The position numbers were made by a program, and so were the translations under genes. From Thalassia testudinum (lineage: Eukaryota; Streptophyta; Magnoliopsida; Alismatales; Hydrocharitaceae), in NCBI GenBank assembly GCA_037157565.1, contig JAZHRO010000063.1, positions 91,292,001 to 91,356,000 on the forward strand: DNA of 64,000 nucleotides. The letters are read 5' to 3'. The notes below the pieces were generated by a model. That model made no database searches and had not been told where the DNA came from. It saw only the letters and a list, made by a program, of their open reading frames with translations. Each line of letters opens with the position of its first letter. Within the stretch, counting starts at the first letter, position 1. Shown here piece by piece: positions 35,582-46,740 of the stretch.

Positions 35582-35710
35582 TTATTTGATGCATAGCTAA
35601 AATAAAGCAAGAAAGATGCAAAGTATGCTCATGTATGCATAGATTACACTAAGTTATGCTAAGTTCTAACTTAATTTAGGTAATTTATGACCTATGCTTG
35701 TTGCGCAATC
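35582..35710. other. Short unassigned spacer
   Basis: About 130 bp between LTR B and F2, AT-rich, with no frame or repeat that I recognise beyond the 11-bp inverted flank. Confidence 0.4.
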
Positions 35711-36164
35711 ACTTGTTATTAATCATACTTAAACATGTAAAATTCTAAGAATGAAATTTACATTTTTCTTCCTCTTTTTCAAGTAACATTCTATCAAGCA
35801 TGATGTCAAATTTATCATATGAAAATTATCAAGTTCATGATAAGGAGATTCATGATAGTCTAACACAACGACTATATCAAAAGAAAATGAAGTGTTGAGT
35901 AAGAGTTATACAATCCAACATGGATAAATATGCTATCTAAATGCTATTAAGAAAGTGATATTAATTCTCCCCCTCAAACAATGATCCCTTATCAGGGTTT
36001 GCTTCTCTTTATTCTTCTCCCCCTATCAAGTTGCTATCCCAAATTAACTAATTCAATGCTTAGTCAAATTTATATTAAAAACTTATTTATAACTAAGCAG
36101 GTAATAAAGATTACTTTTAGGAATAATACCTGCTAAGGTATAAGGAGTGATTACCAAATAGCAG
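35711..36164 (+). repeat. Direct repeat F, copy F2
   Basis: Matches 20196-20649 in the same orientation over 454 bp with scattered substitutions. In this copy no foldback precedes it. It is followed within 25 bp by copia LTR E. Confidence 0.7.
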
Positions 36165-36645
36165 GTAATAATGATTTATACCTAATTTTGTTTTAATGAA
36201 ACAAAATTATGTTTTATTGTGAACTAATCTTTCAGGATCATGCTCACAAAAATCAAGTCAATTATCCTCCGTGTGGATTAAAGTGAAGATATCTTTAGTC
36301 AATGTAATTCTTTTACATTTCTTGAGTCTAGAATTACTGTAAGGAACCTCAGGATTAAAGACAAACCTTTCTAAATCGTAAAATAAACATTTAGACAGTG
36401 TTGATTGACCAAAATATTAGAATTGATCGATCAAATTAATTGATCCATCAACATAAGAATATTGATTGACCAAAGTAGCCTAACGGTCAAATTCGATTTT
36501 CCCATAATTGATCGACTAATTAAATATTTAATCGATCATCAATTGATCAGCCAATTAAGTTAATTGATCGATCAAAATGAAAATTGATCGATCAATTTGG
36601 TTCGAATGATTTTTCTCAACATTCCAAATATGCTTCATTTTCACT

Positions 36646-36654
36646 TATAAATAG
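36646..36654 (+). promoter_or_regulatory. TATA box of copia LTR E
   Basis: TATAAATAG, followed by gggctccacatccctca. The aligned place in LTR D reads TATAATTAG followed by the same words on the minus strand. It fits a core promoter in the copia LTR. Confidence 0.55.
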
Positions 36655-36845
36655 GGCTCCACATCCCTCATTTCAAAACACACTTTCAAATAGAAATTCA
36701 TATAGAAAAAGCTCTCTCTCGTGCTTTCTCTCAAAGTGCTTCACTTTTGTTTTCACTCTCCAAAACACGTCGATTAGAACCTATGCAAAAATCTAGTTTG
36801 ACTTTCCTTGAGGTTCCATAGGATTATATTAATTTATTTTACTTG

Positions 36846-39319
36846 AAAGAGGGTGATGCAAACATGAAGTTCTTTCATATGGCAGCGAGCGCTAGAAGGA
36901 AAGTGAACTTTATTTCCTCTTTGAAACATGGGGACTTGGTGTTTACGTCATCTAATGAAATCAAAAGAGAGCCAGCTAGGTATTTCAAGGAAGCTTCAAG
37001 AACAAAAGGGAGAGGGGGCTAGAAATTGGTAGCATCTGACTTTCCTTGGCTGGGAAGTCTTGCTGCAACTAAGCTGACTGAAAGCATTTCAGAGTAGGAG
37101 GTTGTGGAAGCAATGGTCGGCTTGAACGCAGAAGGCTCTCCGGGCCCAGATAGTTTTCAGGTTTTGCTTTACAGGGAATTCTGACTAGTGGTCAAAGGGG
37201 ATGTGATGGAGGTTATTGGAGAATTTCAGAGGGGCAATTCAGGTATGGAGAGACTCAATAGGTCTTACCTATTTCTGCTACCTAAATGCAGTGGTGCAGA
37301 GATGCTTTTTGAGTTTCGACCCATTGCGTTGTCGAACTCAATTTACCTGATTATTAGCAAGGTGTTGGTAAATCGACTGAAAGGTGTGCTATCTGACCTA
37401 GTCAGTCCAGTGCAAGCGGCTTTTCTCCCTAATCGATCCCTACACGAATCCTTCATAGTGGCACAAAAGGTGATCTCTGGATGGAAGAGAAGAAAGGCTC
37501 GAGCTTTCATGTGGAAGGTTGACTTTAGCAGAGCCTATGATTCAATAGAGTGGCACTATCTGTGGGAGATTTTTAAGAGGAGGGGCTTCCCCCCCGTGTG
37601 GATTCAGTGGATGAAAAAGTGTATTGTCACATCTTCCTTCTCTCCTCTAGTCAATGAGAAACCTTGTGGAGTTTGGATTCAGCCACAGTGCGGGGTACGG
37701 CAAGGATGCCCACTAGCCCCACTTATTTTCAACCTGGTAGTGGACACAATTACATAGTTTAGTTTTAGGCTGACAGATGTGGGTGCAGTCAGGGGTTACT
37801 CGCTTACGAATTCTCGAGCTCTGGCACCCATTTTGCAATATGCGGATGACATCGTGTTCTTTGTAGAGGGTGGGCTCTGTGAAGTAGAATCTCTCTTTGC
37901 CATAATCAATATCTTTGGAGAGATTTCGGGTTTGCATTTGAACGGGGAAAAATATACTTTGATCTCTTTCGGTATGACTGCTAGGGAGACTGATGAGATC
38001 TCAACCACTCTACATACTCCCTCATCCACCCTGCTAGTGAGATATCTGGGTTTACCTCTGTCTGACAATAAGCTGAAGAAGAGCGACTGGGCGTCCCTCT
38101 TTGAGAAAGCAAATGCCAGACTGGAGTCGTGGAGCAGCAAGTTCCTATCGAAGGGTAGGCGACTGATTCTGCTGAACTCTGTTATCACTGCAATTCCAGT
38201 GTCCTCGATTTTCAGGTCTCCGAAGTTTGTTTGGAAGAGGCTGGATGTGTTGTGAAAATGCTTCTTCAGGAAGGGTGTGAAGATGGAAGGCAGATTCCTA
38301 CATCCAGTGAGGTGGCAATGCTTGTGTAGGCCTAGATCAAAGGGAGGATTGGGCATTAGATCATTGAAAGAATTCAACGATGCTTTGCTTCTCAAGTGGG
38401 CAATCAAATTATCTGTGGAGGATGGCAAACTGTTGTCCCAACTGATTAAAGAATTGTACGGTCCTATGCAAGTGCAGCTGTGGAATAGAACCCCTTACAT
38501 ACCTTCATCTTTTTGGCAATCAGTGAGGAGGGCAGTCCATGGTCACTAGTCAGATTTTACTCCTGTGCTAGGGGATGGCAGAAATTTTACTTTCTGGGAA
38601 GATGTTTGGTCTGATCTAGGACAGATTAGCGAGAAGTATCCAATAAGTTTCACTGCTGCAACAGATAGCAGGATATCGGTTAGGGAGTGCTGGGATGAGG
38701 AGGCTGGCAGATGGCCATTGAATGTAGCTGCTGGGCACGAGGGGGGAAGGACTCAAATGGAGTAGGTGTGGCTGCTTGATAATCTGGTTGCATTCCAGCT
38801 GGTAGATGGTGAGGATGGCTACCGGTGAATACATGGTCAATTCACATCTAGCAAAGTGTACAAGAGGTTGATGGCTGGCACGGGTGCTGATCCCACACCT
38901 ACGGATTCTGACTGCAGCAAATTCTGGAAGTTAAGGACTCCGCTCAAGCTCAAAATCTTTCTTTGGCTATGCAGGCAAGATGGACTTGTAACGGGAGATT
39001 TAAGAAGTAGCAGGCTGGGTGCTCCACTACAGAATTGCCCTTGCTGCGAATTTGACACTAACAGTAAGATACACCTTTTCACCTTGTGCCTAGTGACGAT
39101 CATATTTGGAGGGAAGTATGTGGGGAGCCATTACCTACATGGGACGATCTCTGGAGGAAAATGTTGGTGTCAGGGAATCTACAAACGAAGATGGTGGCTG
39201 TCATGTGGTGTGTTTGGCATGCTCGTAATGAGTGCCTTTTTAGAAGGGCTTCTTGTAATGTGGGAGCTATTGTGAGAGAGTGTTCGGTACATGTGAAAGA
39301 GTGGAATGAATGTATCTAA
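36846..39319 (+). pseudogene. LINE reverse transcriptase with C-terminal zinc-binding domain
   Basis: A single frame from 36846 to about 39103 contains roughly eight stops; a frameshift there leads to 39319. It begins in the linker KEGDANMKFFHMA, typical of plant L1 ORF2. RT motifs follow in order: FRPIALSNSIYLIISKVL, VDFSRAYDSIEW (metal-binding Asp), GVRQGCPLAPLIFNLVVD and YADDIVFF (catalytic Asp pair), then a thumb. Near 38925-39090 the zf-RVT domain reads LKLKIFLWLCRQDG...CPCCEFD, and HIW...WHARNECLF follows after the shift. It would nick and copy at the target site; here it is dead. Several stops look like C-to-T or G-to-A changes. Confidence 0.9.
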
Positions 39320-39400
39320 TGGCCCCTTTTAATGTTGAATAAAAGATTTTCGGTCTGCTATCGTCCTCGATAGCACTCCTCATCCTTTCAAAAAAAAAAA
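36846..39400 (+). mobile_element. 5'-truncated L1-like LINE
   Basis: A 2.55-kb insertion bounded by attttacttg at 36836-36845 and 39401-39410 and ending in a 10-base A run. The insertion splits copia LTR E. The endonuclease domain and 5' end are missing, the usual result of incomplete target-primed reverse transcription. Orientation is plus. It is the only non-LTR retrotransposon I can recognise in the window. Confidence 0.92.
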
Positions 39401-39715
39401 ATTTTACTTGTTGCTTTGATTATGAATCCCAAGATGTTGGGAGAAATCTATTGTTGCTATTGTTGTTGTGCTTCTCTTCAGGTTAGTAAGAGAAGGGATT
39501 ATTGTAAGAGGTTGTGCTACCCTCGTTCAAGTGGTACGCTAGTAGATTGACTAGCCTCGACTAGTCGGGAAAATCCTAAGCTAGGAGGCTTAGGTAGTGG
39601 CTTTTGCCCATTTAGGTTTCCACTATAAATCCAGTTGTAATTTGTGCTTGACTTTTGTTGTGAATTTATTTTTATCATTTACTATTTCAAGAAGCGATAC
39701 TATCACCCCTCCCCT

Positions 39716-39872
39716 CTAGTATTTGTTCGATCCATAGGCGAAACTTTCAATTTTGATCTAATTTTTAGAGATATGGCTCAGTAAGGCATCTTGATGGTTA
39801 AAATCTAGCTTAGAGATTTGGTTTGGTCCATAAGATTTTACTAAGGACTAGTAAAAGTTAGGCATGGGGGTA
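39716..39872 (+). other. 3' end of element C interior with polypurine tract
   Basis: A short non-coding piece ending in aaaagttaggcatgggggta right before the 3' LTR. The tract is almost identical to that of M (10350-10369) and J (61428-61446), which ties the three elements together. Confidence 0.8.
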
Positions 39873-42431
39873 TGATGGTAACACCATCATTCATCATATC
39901 TAACTAAAATTAGTTAGATTCAAGTGTCAAATGCTCCTAAATGATCGTTTGAGGATCCTAAATCCGTACTAAACTGATTTGAGAAGAAGATAGGAAAACA
40001 TGGTTAATTTTGCTATTTTATCATCTCATCATTAATGCAGATTAGCCAAGGGGTTAATCAAGGGCTAATCCAGGGTCAAATGAACTTAAATATCCAAGAA
40101 GTGGGCTCACATTAACTAAATCAAGGTTTTACACATTTCAAGGATTAAAATATCAATGAAAACCCAAATTATTAGCCTCACTCAAATTGAAAGGGTTATG
40201 GTAGAGATAAATTCAATATAAACCTCCTAAAATTCATTGAAAAATATTCTAAGAGGTCTGGTACCTTAACTTTGACCATCTAAACCCATTTTAACCAAAA
40301 ACAAAGATTCAGATGGGAATTTGCCTTGATTTGGTCTCCTATGAATTTACCCAGACAAACATGGTCAAAACCCAAATCTAAGTTCAACATTAGATTCCTT
40401 GGTTCAAAATTAGGTCAACAGCAAAACTTGGCCCCAATCAGAGTCCATCTTGACCTTGTTTACATTTTAGCCCTTAATATCTCTTTCATTACATCTAAGC
40501 CCCTAGGTTCCACATTTCCTTACCAATGGCCCCTCACTTTCTTGTCTTATTCACAAGAAGATCCCTACCACTTGATTCCTAAATAGAAACCTAAACCCAC
40601 CATGCGCTAGATTCAATCGAAGATTCCTCCTACATGCAATCAAATCCTCCCAAAATTGGAAGGATTAATCATCGAGAGATCCTCTACCATCTGAACAAAA
40701 TCACAGCCTTCCTTATGATGCACAAAGCTTAGGCGAACTCAAAGAAAATGTGGGATTTTACTATTTCCAAATCCTAATCCTACGCACCAATTCTTCCAAA
40801 TTGAGCTCAAATTTGAGCTCTATATAAGCTCTTAGATCTTCCTACGACTTCCTCAGTAAGGTTTAGGCCAAAATCAACTCTTCTTCTCCAACTCCGACTA
40901 CCTATGACCTCGACTCTGGTGACTCCACTCGACCTCCGACCACCAGCCATCCAACAGCCAATTTGGACCGTCCACCATCTTCCTCTTTCTTCTGCTCCTC
41001 TCTAGCCACGGTAGGAGCTCTTTCCTCCCTCATCATCACCACTTCTCATCACCGGAGGTCTTCATCTTCTTCGGCAAGCCACATTGGAGTGATTTCCCCA
41101 CCCTATCAACTAGATAAGTTCCTCTCTCTCCTCTCGCTCCCCAATTTCTTTCTACACCCTTAGTTTCTAGGATCGACCTTCACACATGTCATTCCATTGT
41201 CATCTTCTCCATCGGCACGAGCTTCAACAAGCTCGCATTGGTGCCTTGGTCCACTAAACGCCACACCACCACCACCATTACCTTCTCTACACTCCCTAGA
41301 GTAAAGGCCCTCTACCTATTTGGAGTTTTAATCATCTGAAACCCTGACCGACCAACCCACACCACCGTCGTCCCCTCCGACCTTGGCTGGCCACCATGCA
41401 TCTCCACGCATCAAATAAACATCATCACCTGACTCCAATCTTCATGATGACCATCTTGAGCTTTTTAATTGGGGCATTAAGCCTGTGTTTTGATTTCTAG
41501 GTCTTCGTCGGAGACACCTCATCGCTGCCACCGCCTGCTGCCATATGTTGATTTCCACCCTTGACTCCACCTCCAGCAGTAGTAGACCATAAGTACGAAG
41601 CCTCCCAAGCCTCAATTGAAGCATACAGCAGGAGCAGCAACGTCAATTGGAGCTTCATCCATCTGCAGTTGTAGTGCGAAGAAGGCCTGGGAGTTTGGTC
41701 CTACATCGAGAACACCTGAAAAAAAATTCAATACTTAACGTTTCACGTGTTAAGGCTATTTGCCATCGAAACACTGGGGTCAGGTCCCTACCCCTCACGA
41801 GCCACGCATGTGCTCTCGCCCGCGCTCATGCCACGCGGGTCTGGGTCGAGTTGAACCTGGTCTAAACCAAATTTAATCTGGTCTATTTTGGTCAAATTCT
41901 GAGAGAGAGAGAGAGAGGGGTTTATTTTAAGAGAGAAGGGGGGGTTTTTTGCTCTTGGGATTTGTGCCTAAGTACTTAGGTAGATTTGTGAAGGGTTTAT
42001 TTTGAGAGAGACGTCTGAAGGCTTTGGAATTAAACATTTAAGACATCTAGTGGCTTGAATTGACCGTTTAATTAAGGTATCTGATGCATTTTGAGATATT
42101 TGATATTGAGCTTGAGTTGAGAGGATAGCTTGATTATTAAGTGAAACATTGGTGGTTCTAACCACCATTCTTTTTACTTTTTCTCTCTACATTATTCTTG
42201 TTCTATGACTCTTGGTATACATTGAATATATTTCATATTGAGTTTTTGATTATTCACTACATTTCTGTGCTCATCATATCATTTGATTAGTGATTGAATT
42301 GCAATAACTTACTCCCTGCGAATGATCACGGAACTCACATTTTTTGAGCTTTACAAATTTAAATGTCAATTCGATTTTCATTGCTATACTACGATATGAC
42401 ACTCCTAAACAATGACAGATACTGCGCGACA
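39873..42431 (+). repeat. 3' LTR of element C
   Basis: A complete 2559-bp LTR, TGATGGTAACACC...GCGACA, preceded by the polypurine tract. It matches the 5' LTR at 1-3802 apart from the extra 1.6 kb there. TATATAAG is at 40821-40828. Immediately after it, the reading frame of an RT gene begins mid-domain, so C was inserted in another Ty3 element (L). The predicted target duplication is atgac at 42432-42436; its partner lies left of the window. Confidence 0.85.
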
Positions 42432-42436
42432 ATGAC

Positions 42437-43722
42437 CAGGTTGCGATCCACCCTGAAGACCAAGAGAAAATGACTTTCACCTGCCCCTTCAAAACCTTTG
42501 CCTTCTGAAGGATGCAATTTGGGCTTTGCAATGCTCCCGCAACTTTTCAGCAATGCATGCTAGCCATTTTCTCTGAGATGGTAGGTGACTAGATGCAAGT
42601 ATTCATAGATGACCTTTTCCATCTTCGAGGAAACCTTAGAGATGTGTTTGGATAATCTGTTGAAGATTCTTACAAGATGTATCAAAGTTAATCTGGTCCT
42701 CAGTTGGGAGAAGAGCCATTTTATGGTCCCTAGGGACACTGTACTTGGCCATGTCATGTGTGGGTGAGGTATCCAAGTAGACCGAGTGAAGATTAATCAA
42801 ATTTCAAATCTACCTATTCCCAACTCGGTCAAGGGCATCTGATCATTTCTTGGGCACGTGGGCTTTTAGAGAAGATTTATACTCGACTTTTCGAAGATCT
42901 CCCGACCTCTTATGAACCTCCTCAGGAAAGACACAATTTTTTAGATGGATGAGGAGTGTATCTCAGCATTTCATACTTTGAGAGATAGAGTTACATAGGC
43001 TCCTACCCTGCAACCTCCTGACTGGAACTTACCTTTTGAGATCATGTGCATTGCATCTGACTATGCATAGGAGCTATTTTAGGGCAAAAAATCGATAAAA
43101 ATCCTGTAGTGATTTACTATGCTAGCAAGACATTGAATGATGCACAAAGGAACTGCATGGTTACAAAGAAAGAATTGCTAGAGATAGTATTTGGATTAGA
43201 GAATTTAGATCTTATATCCTTGGTTCTCAAATTATCGTGTACTCTAATCACTCTACGATCAAACACTTATCGAACAAGGATATGAAGCCTAGGTTTATTA
43301 GATGGATCTTGCTTCTGCAAGAATTTGACCTAGAAATTTATGATAAGGTAGGACGATAGAACGTTGTTGCCGACCACCTTTCCCTCCTTCCTTCTGAGAG
43401 TATCAAGACTTCACCTATCACAGAACATTGTCTTGATGAGCATCTTTTGACTATATTGACTGATCTTCCTTGGTATGCCAATATTGTAAACTATTTGGTC
43501 ATGCATCAATTCTGGCCTGACTAGGATAGGAATCACAAATCATGACTTATATCCGAGACCAAATACTATTTCTGGGAAGATCCTTATTTCTTTTGACTTT
43601 GCAATGATCAGACCATCAGTTGATGTGTATCATCTTTTGAGATTGAGTCTGTTCTCTCCTTTTGTCATGACCAGCCATGTGGCGGTCATTTCTCAGGGCA
43701 AAAAATCACTGCAAAAGTTCTG
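42437..43722 (+). pseudogene. pol: pol fragment of element L: RT, RNase H, start of integrase
   Basis: The piece starts inside RT at QVAIHPEDQEKMTFTCPF, then FGLCNAPATFQQCMLAIF and VFIDDL (catalytic Asp pair) near 42602. Connection residues CIKVNLVLSWEKSHFM and VLGHV follow. RNase H remnants include LPFEIMCIASDYA and [14 protein letters not shown] near 43165. The integrase zinc-finger region shows VLSFCHDQPCGGHFSGQKIT near 43650-43710. Many stops and shifts are present. The 5' part lies beyond the left window edge because C is inserted here. The 3' part is cut by K at about 43723. Athila-like by sequence style. Confidence 0.88.
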
Positions 43723-44279
43723 TGATTGCACGGTAATTCATGCCATTAAATTATTAATCTTATGCTATCTCCTACCTTTATGCATATAGTATTAGATAGC
43801 TTTGCATGCATTTTGTAAATACAGGGATTCATGCATTTTAGGAGAGGAAGATAGAGAGAGAGAGGTAGAGCCCTCATTCTCACTTATTTCTACCACATTT
43901 CTACCACCTACAATAATTTTCTAACAACCTAAGTGACTACCCACAAAAATCCCAAAATATCCCAATGGTTTCCTTTGTTGTCACCTCACCCCTCACCTAT
44001 ATATCATCCCACCCCACACCCATGCGTAGGGTCAACTCCACCCTCACCACATCCAAACTGCACCTACACTTCTCACTCTCAGACTCACACATCCACCACA
44101 CACTATAGCTGACCAACTTCCTTACCTCTCCTCTCTCCCTCTCTTTATCTCCCATTCACAGCTCCCTCTTACTAATTGAGAGGGCATGCTTTGTGCAGGG
44201 ACCAAGCTCACCGTGGTTGCAAACACCACAGTGAGTTCCACCATCGTCCAACTCCCTCAAGAGCTGGTGGATGTGGTGG

Positions 44280-45949
44280 GTGTAGATTCCCTACTAGGAG
44301 GGGGTGACGTAATAAAATGCGGAATAGAATATAAACAATCTCACAAAAAATTCAATCACACAGTGTGCACAATTATTTTTAGGTGGAAACCCAAACTAGG
44401 TGAAAACCACCACCTAACCCTCTCGAGTTAGGATTTTCCGATCAACCAAGTTGATCAAATCTACTAAATGAATCACTTAAACGAGGGTGATTCAACCTCA
44501 ATTACAACCACGCTACAAGTGCGAGGGTAGTGTTCCTCAACCCCTTCTCTTCACGAGAAGGATTTTGTCCCACGAAGGAGACGGGAATTCGCAAAGCGAA
44601 TACCCAACTAAAATAACAAAGTAAAATAACAAATATAGTCCTATAGAGCCAACAAAGATTTAAACCTAACTTCTATAGGAATTAGGAAACTCCCCTTTGC
44701 AAGGAGTGCGTCGAATCGATGACGCGGGTGCGTAGCCATGTGACGGCGCAACGTCGCTCTCGTGAACTACGGCAGGAGAGCGGGTGCACAAAGGCTTGAT
44801 GCTCTCAAGATGTAAAACTTGAGCTTGGAGAGCAAGAGCTTTTCTTGGACACAAAAGAGTGTGAATGTGTATTACTAGGTGTGTCTTGTGTATCTAGGTG
44901 TGTGTTTGTGTGCAAGAGGTTCCTCTCTATTTATAGAGGCCTTAGGAAAGCTTTGGAAGGCTTTGGAAAGCTTCCATAGCCGTTGGGTGCAAAGCCCAAG
45001 AGAATCAAGCCGAAATCAGGAACAATGATTGCACCGACAGGGTTATCAGACGTCTAATCCTGGCATCAGACGTCTGGGAAACCAGTTTAAGACGTTTGAA
45101 AATAAGGTTAGACGTCTGATTTTATGCGGGTTTCTTCCTGACTTAAATTAGATCTAAATAGGGTTCTAGTGCAAGTCCATCAGACGACATATAGGACGTC
45201 TGGCACTATGTCTGGACATCTAGAAACCTACTTTTTCTGGGGGAATGGATTTCCAAGAGTTCCAACGGCTAGAAAATCTCTGAGAAGAGATTTTGGGTCA
45301 GCCGAGGCAAAATGGTCATCTATCAGACGTCTGGAAAGGCTTAAGGACGTCTGATAAGGCTCTAATGGTCATATTCTTCAGTGTTTGGTAACGCAACCAA
45401 CGGTCCACTAATTGGACGTCTGGCAAAAACATCAGATGTCTTCTAAGACGTCTGGACTAAGGTCTGGACGTCTGATTTTATCAGACAGAGCTAACTAAGT
45501 CCAGCCTAAATGTTATCAGACGTCTTAAAATATATTATCAGACGTCTGATTTTGGAATTAGACGTCTGAAAAAGCTGTTTGAACCCTATAATGGTTTTCT
45601 AAGTTCTCTACAGAAAACCTAAGTATCCTAGGGTTGTGCCGATATTCCTAGGACTACTGTTAAGGTACTTTGAGGCTCTTTAACATGATGTTCTAAGGAA
45701 CAAAAAGAGCAAGGAAATAAAGACAAAAGTACATGAAAGAAATAAACGGAATTCTATCCTATTCTTCTTTTCCTTCCATCTTCAATCTATCGCTCCTCAC
45801 GAATCTCCTCTGTTTTCCATCAAGCTCCTCCAATCCATCCTGGATGCGAGCTCGAACTCCGTCTAGTCACGCCTCCATTTGCAATTTGCTTGAAATCTAA
45901 GACTTCAAGTGTAAATGTTAAATGACACGTGTTTGTTATCATCAAAACA
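44280..45949 (-). repeat. Copia LTR in minus orientation with GACGTC array
   Basis: Starts TGTTTTGATGATAAC at 45949 on the minus strand, a common copia LTR start. The far end, around 44280, reads toward ACACCC on the minus strand and is not exactly defined. The block 44380-44500 aligns in pattern to LTR D/E near the U5 region ('ggttttcacct', 'aaaatcctaa', 'cttgg'). Twelve exact GACGTC palindromes occur in 45045-45570. A minus-strand TATAAATAG box is at 44927-44935. No PBS or gag was found next to it, so it is solo or truncated. Confidence 0.7.
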
Positions 45950-46109
45950 AATGATCGTGGTGCTCTAGCACCAATAGTGGGTTCCTTTTATTTTTGCTTT
46001 GATAGTTTTATCGTTGTGTACTTTGATCGCCATTTGTGTTGTTTTGAGCTTCTGGGGCTTGCGCTCTGTTTTACACTGTAGCAACTCAGTCGGTACTCAT
46101 TTTCCTCCT

Positions 46110-46248
46110 CACCAGATATACTTCTCAGTTATCTGGTGAAAAGGCCATGCAGACATCGCCTCTCACGCCTCCATCTAGTTACACTTACCCCACTGTGCCT
46201 TCTCTCACCCCTAACCACCGGCTAAGTCAGAAACTTAGCCGGTGGTTA
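46110..46248. repeat. Hairpin pair in LTR K
   Basis: 46110-46118 and 46130-46138 are 9-bp inverted repeats with an 11-base loop. 46212-46227 and 46233-46248 are perfect 16-bp inverted repeats with a 5-base loop (cagaa), a stem of very high stability. A third small one is at 45959-45972. They may be RNA structures of the LTR transcript or footprints of small DNA elements. Confidence 0.75.
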
Positions 46249-46469
46249 TTTCACCATTTGGTTCTAGTGGGCACTATTTGCCCCTGCACACGCGATACAC
46301 AATCGGCAAGCTTCTCAACTAGCTGGTTACAAGTGTTGTCTCTCTCCACCTATTCCAACCAATTGCCTTCTCCTTACATAGCCCCCTCACCCTCTTGGCA
46401 CACACCCATGCACACCACTCCTCACTGCGCCACTTCGCATGCCCTCACCTCACCACTTTTGGGCATGCA

Positions 46470-46740
46470 CTAATGCATACATATACATATACTCATACAC
46501 CACACCCCTCTCACAGACGCACACATACACATACACATATACATACACATACACCCACATATATTTATACATGCACACACACTTGCACATATACACACAC
46601 ATATATATTATCACTTATATACATACTCACACACACATACACAGTCACATATAAATATATATATATATACACATACATATATATAGATATATAGATACAC
46701 ATATACATATATTCCTCACACACATACACATATACATAAT
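46470..46740. repeat. CA/TA compound microsatellite
   Basis: Long runs of alternating acacat, tatata and cacata units. ORFs through it (46395-46694 plus and others) read as Thr/His/Tyr repeats and are products of the microsatellite. A related AT-rich run lies at 46970-47040. Confidence 0.9.

Larger units (their letters stand above)
36189..39715 (+). repeat. Copia LTR E, split by a LINE
   Basis: Starts TGTTTTAATG and ends near ACTTTCA at about 39715. The two LTR parts (36189-36845 and 39401-39715) align without a break to the minus-strand LTR D. The cluster of ATCGATC/GATCAATT motifs is at 36420-36605, and a TATAAATAG box at 36646-36654. No PBS or gag follows, so it is probably a solo LTR. 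The flanks (aattt and atttt) could be a target duplication blurred in a T run. Confidence 0.75.

Noticed and set aside
37796..38428. 210-aa minus-strand ORF inside the LINE
   Set aside because: Antisense shadow of the RT frame, which carries all RT motifs on the plus strand.
46212..46248. Hairpin considered as a rho-independent terminator
   Set aside because: No T run follows and the setting is a eukaryotic LTR; bacterial-type termination does not apply.
46395..46694. 99-aa ORF rich in His/Thr/Tyr
   Set aside because: It is the translation of a CA/TA microsatellite.
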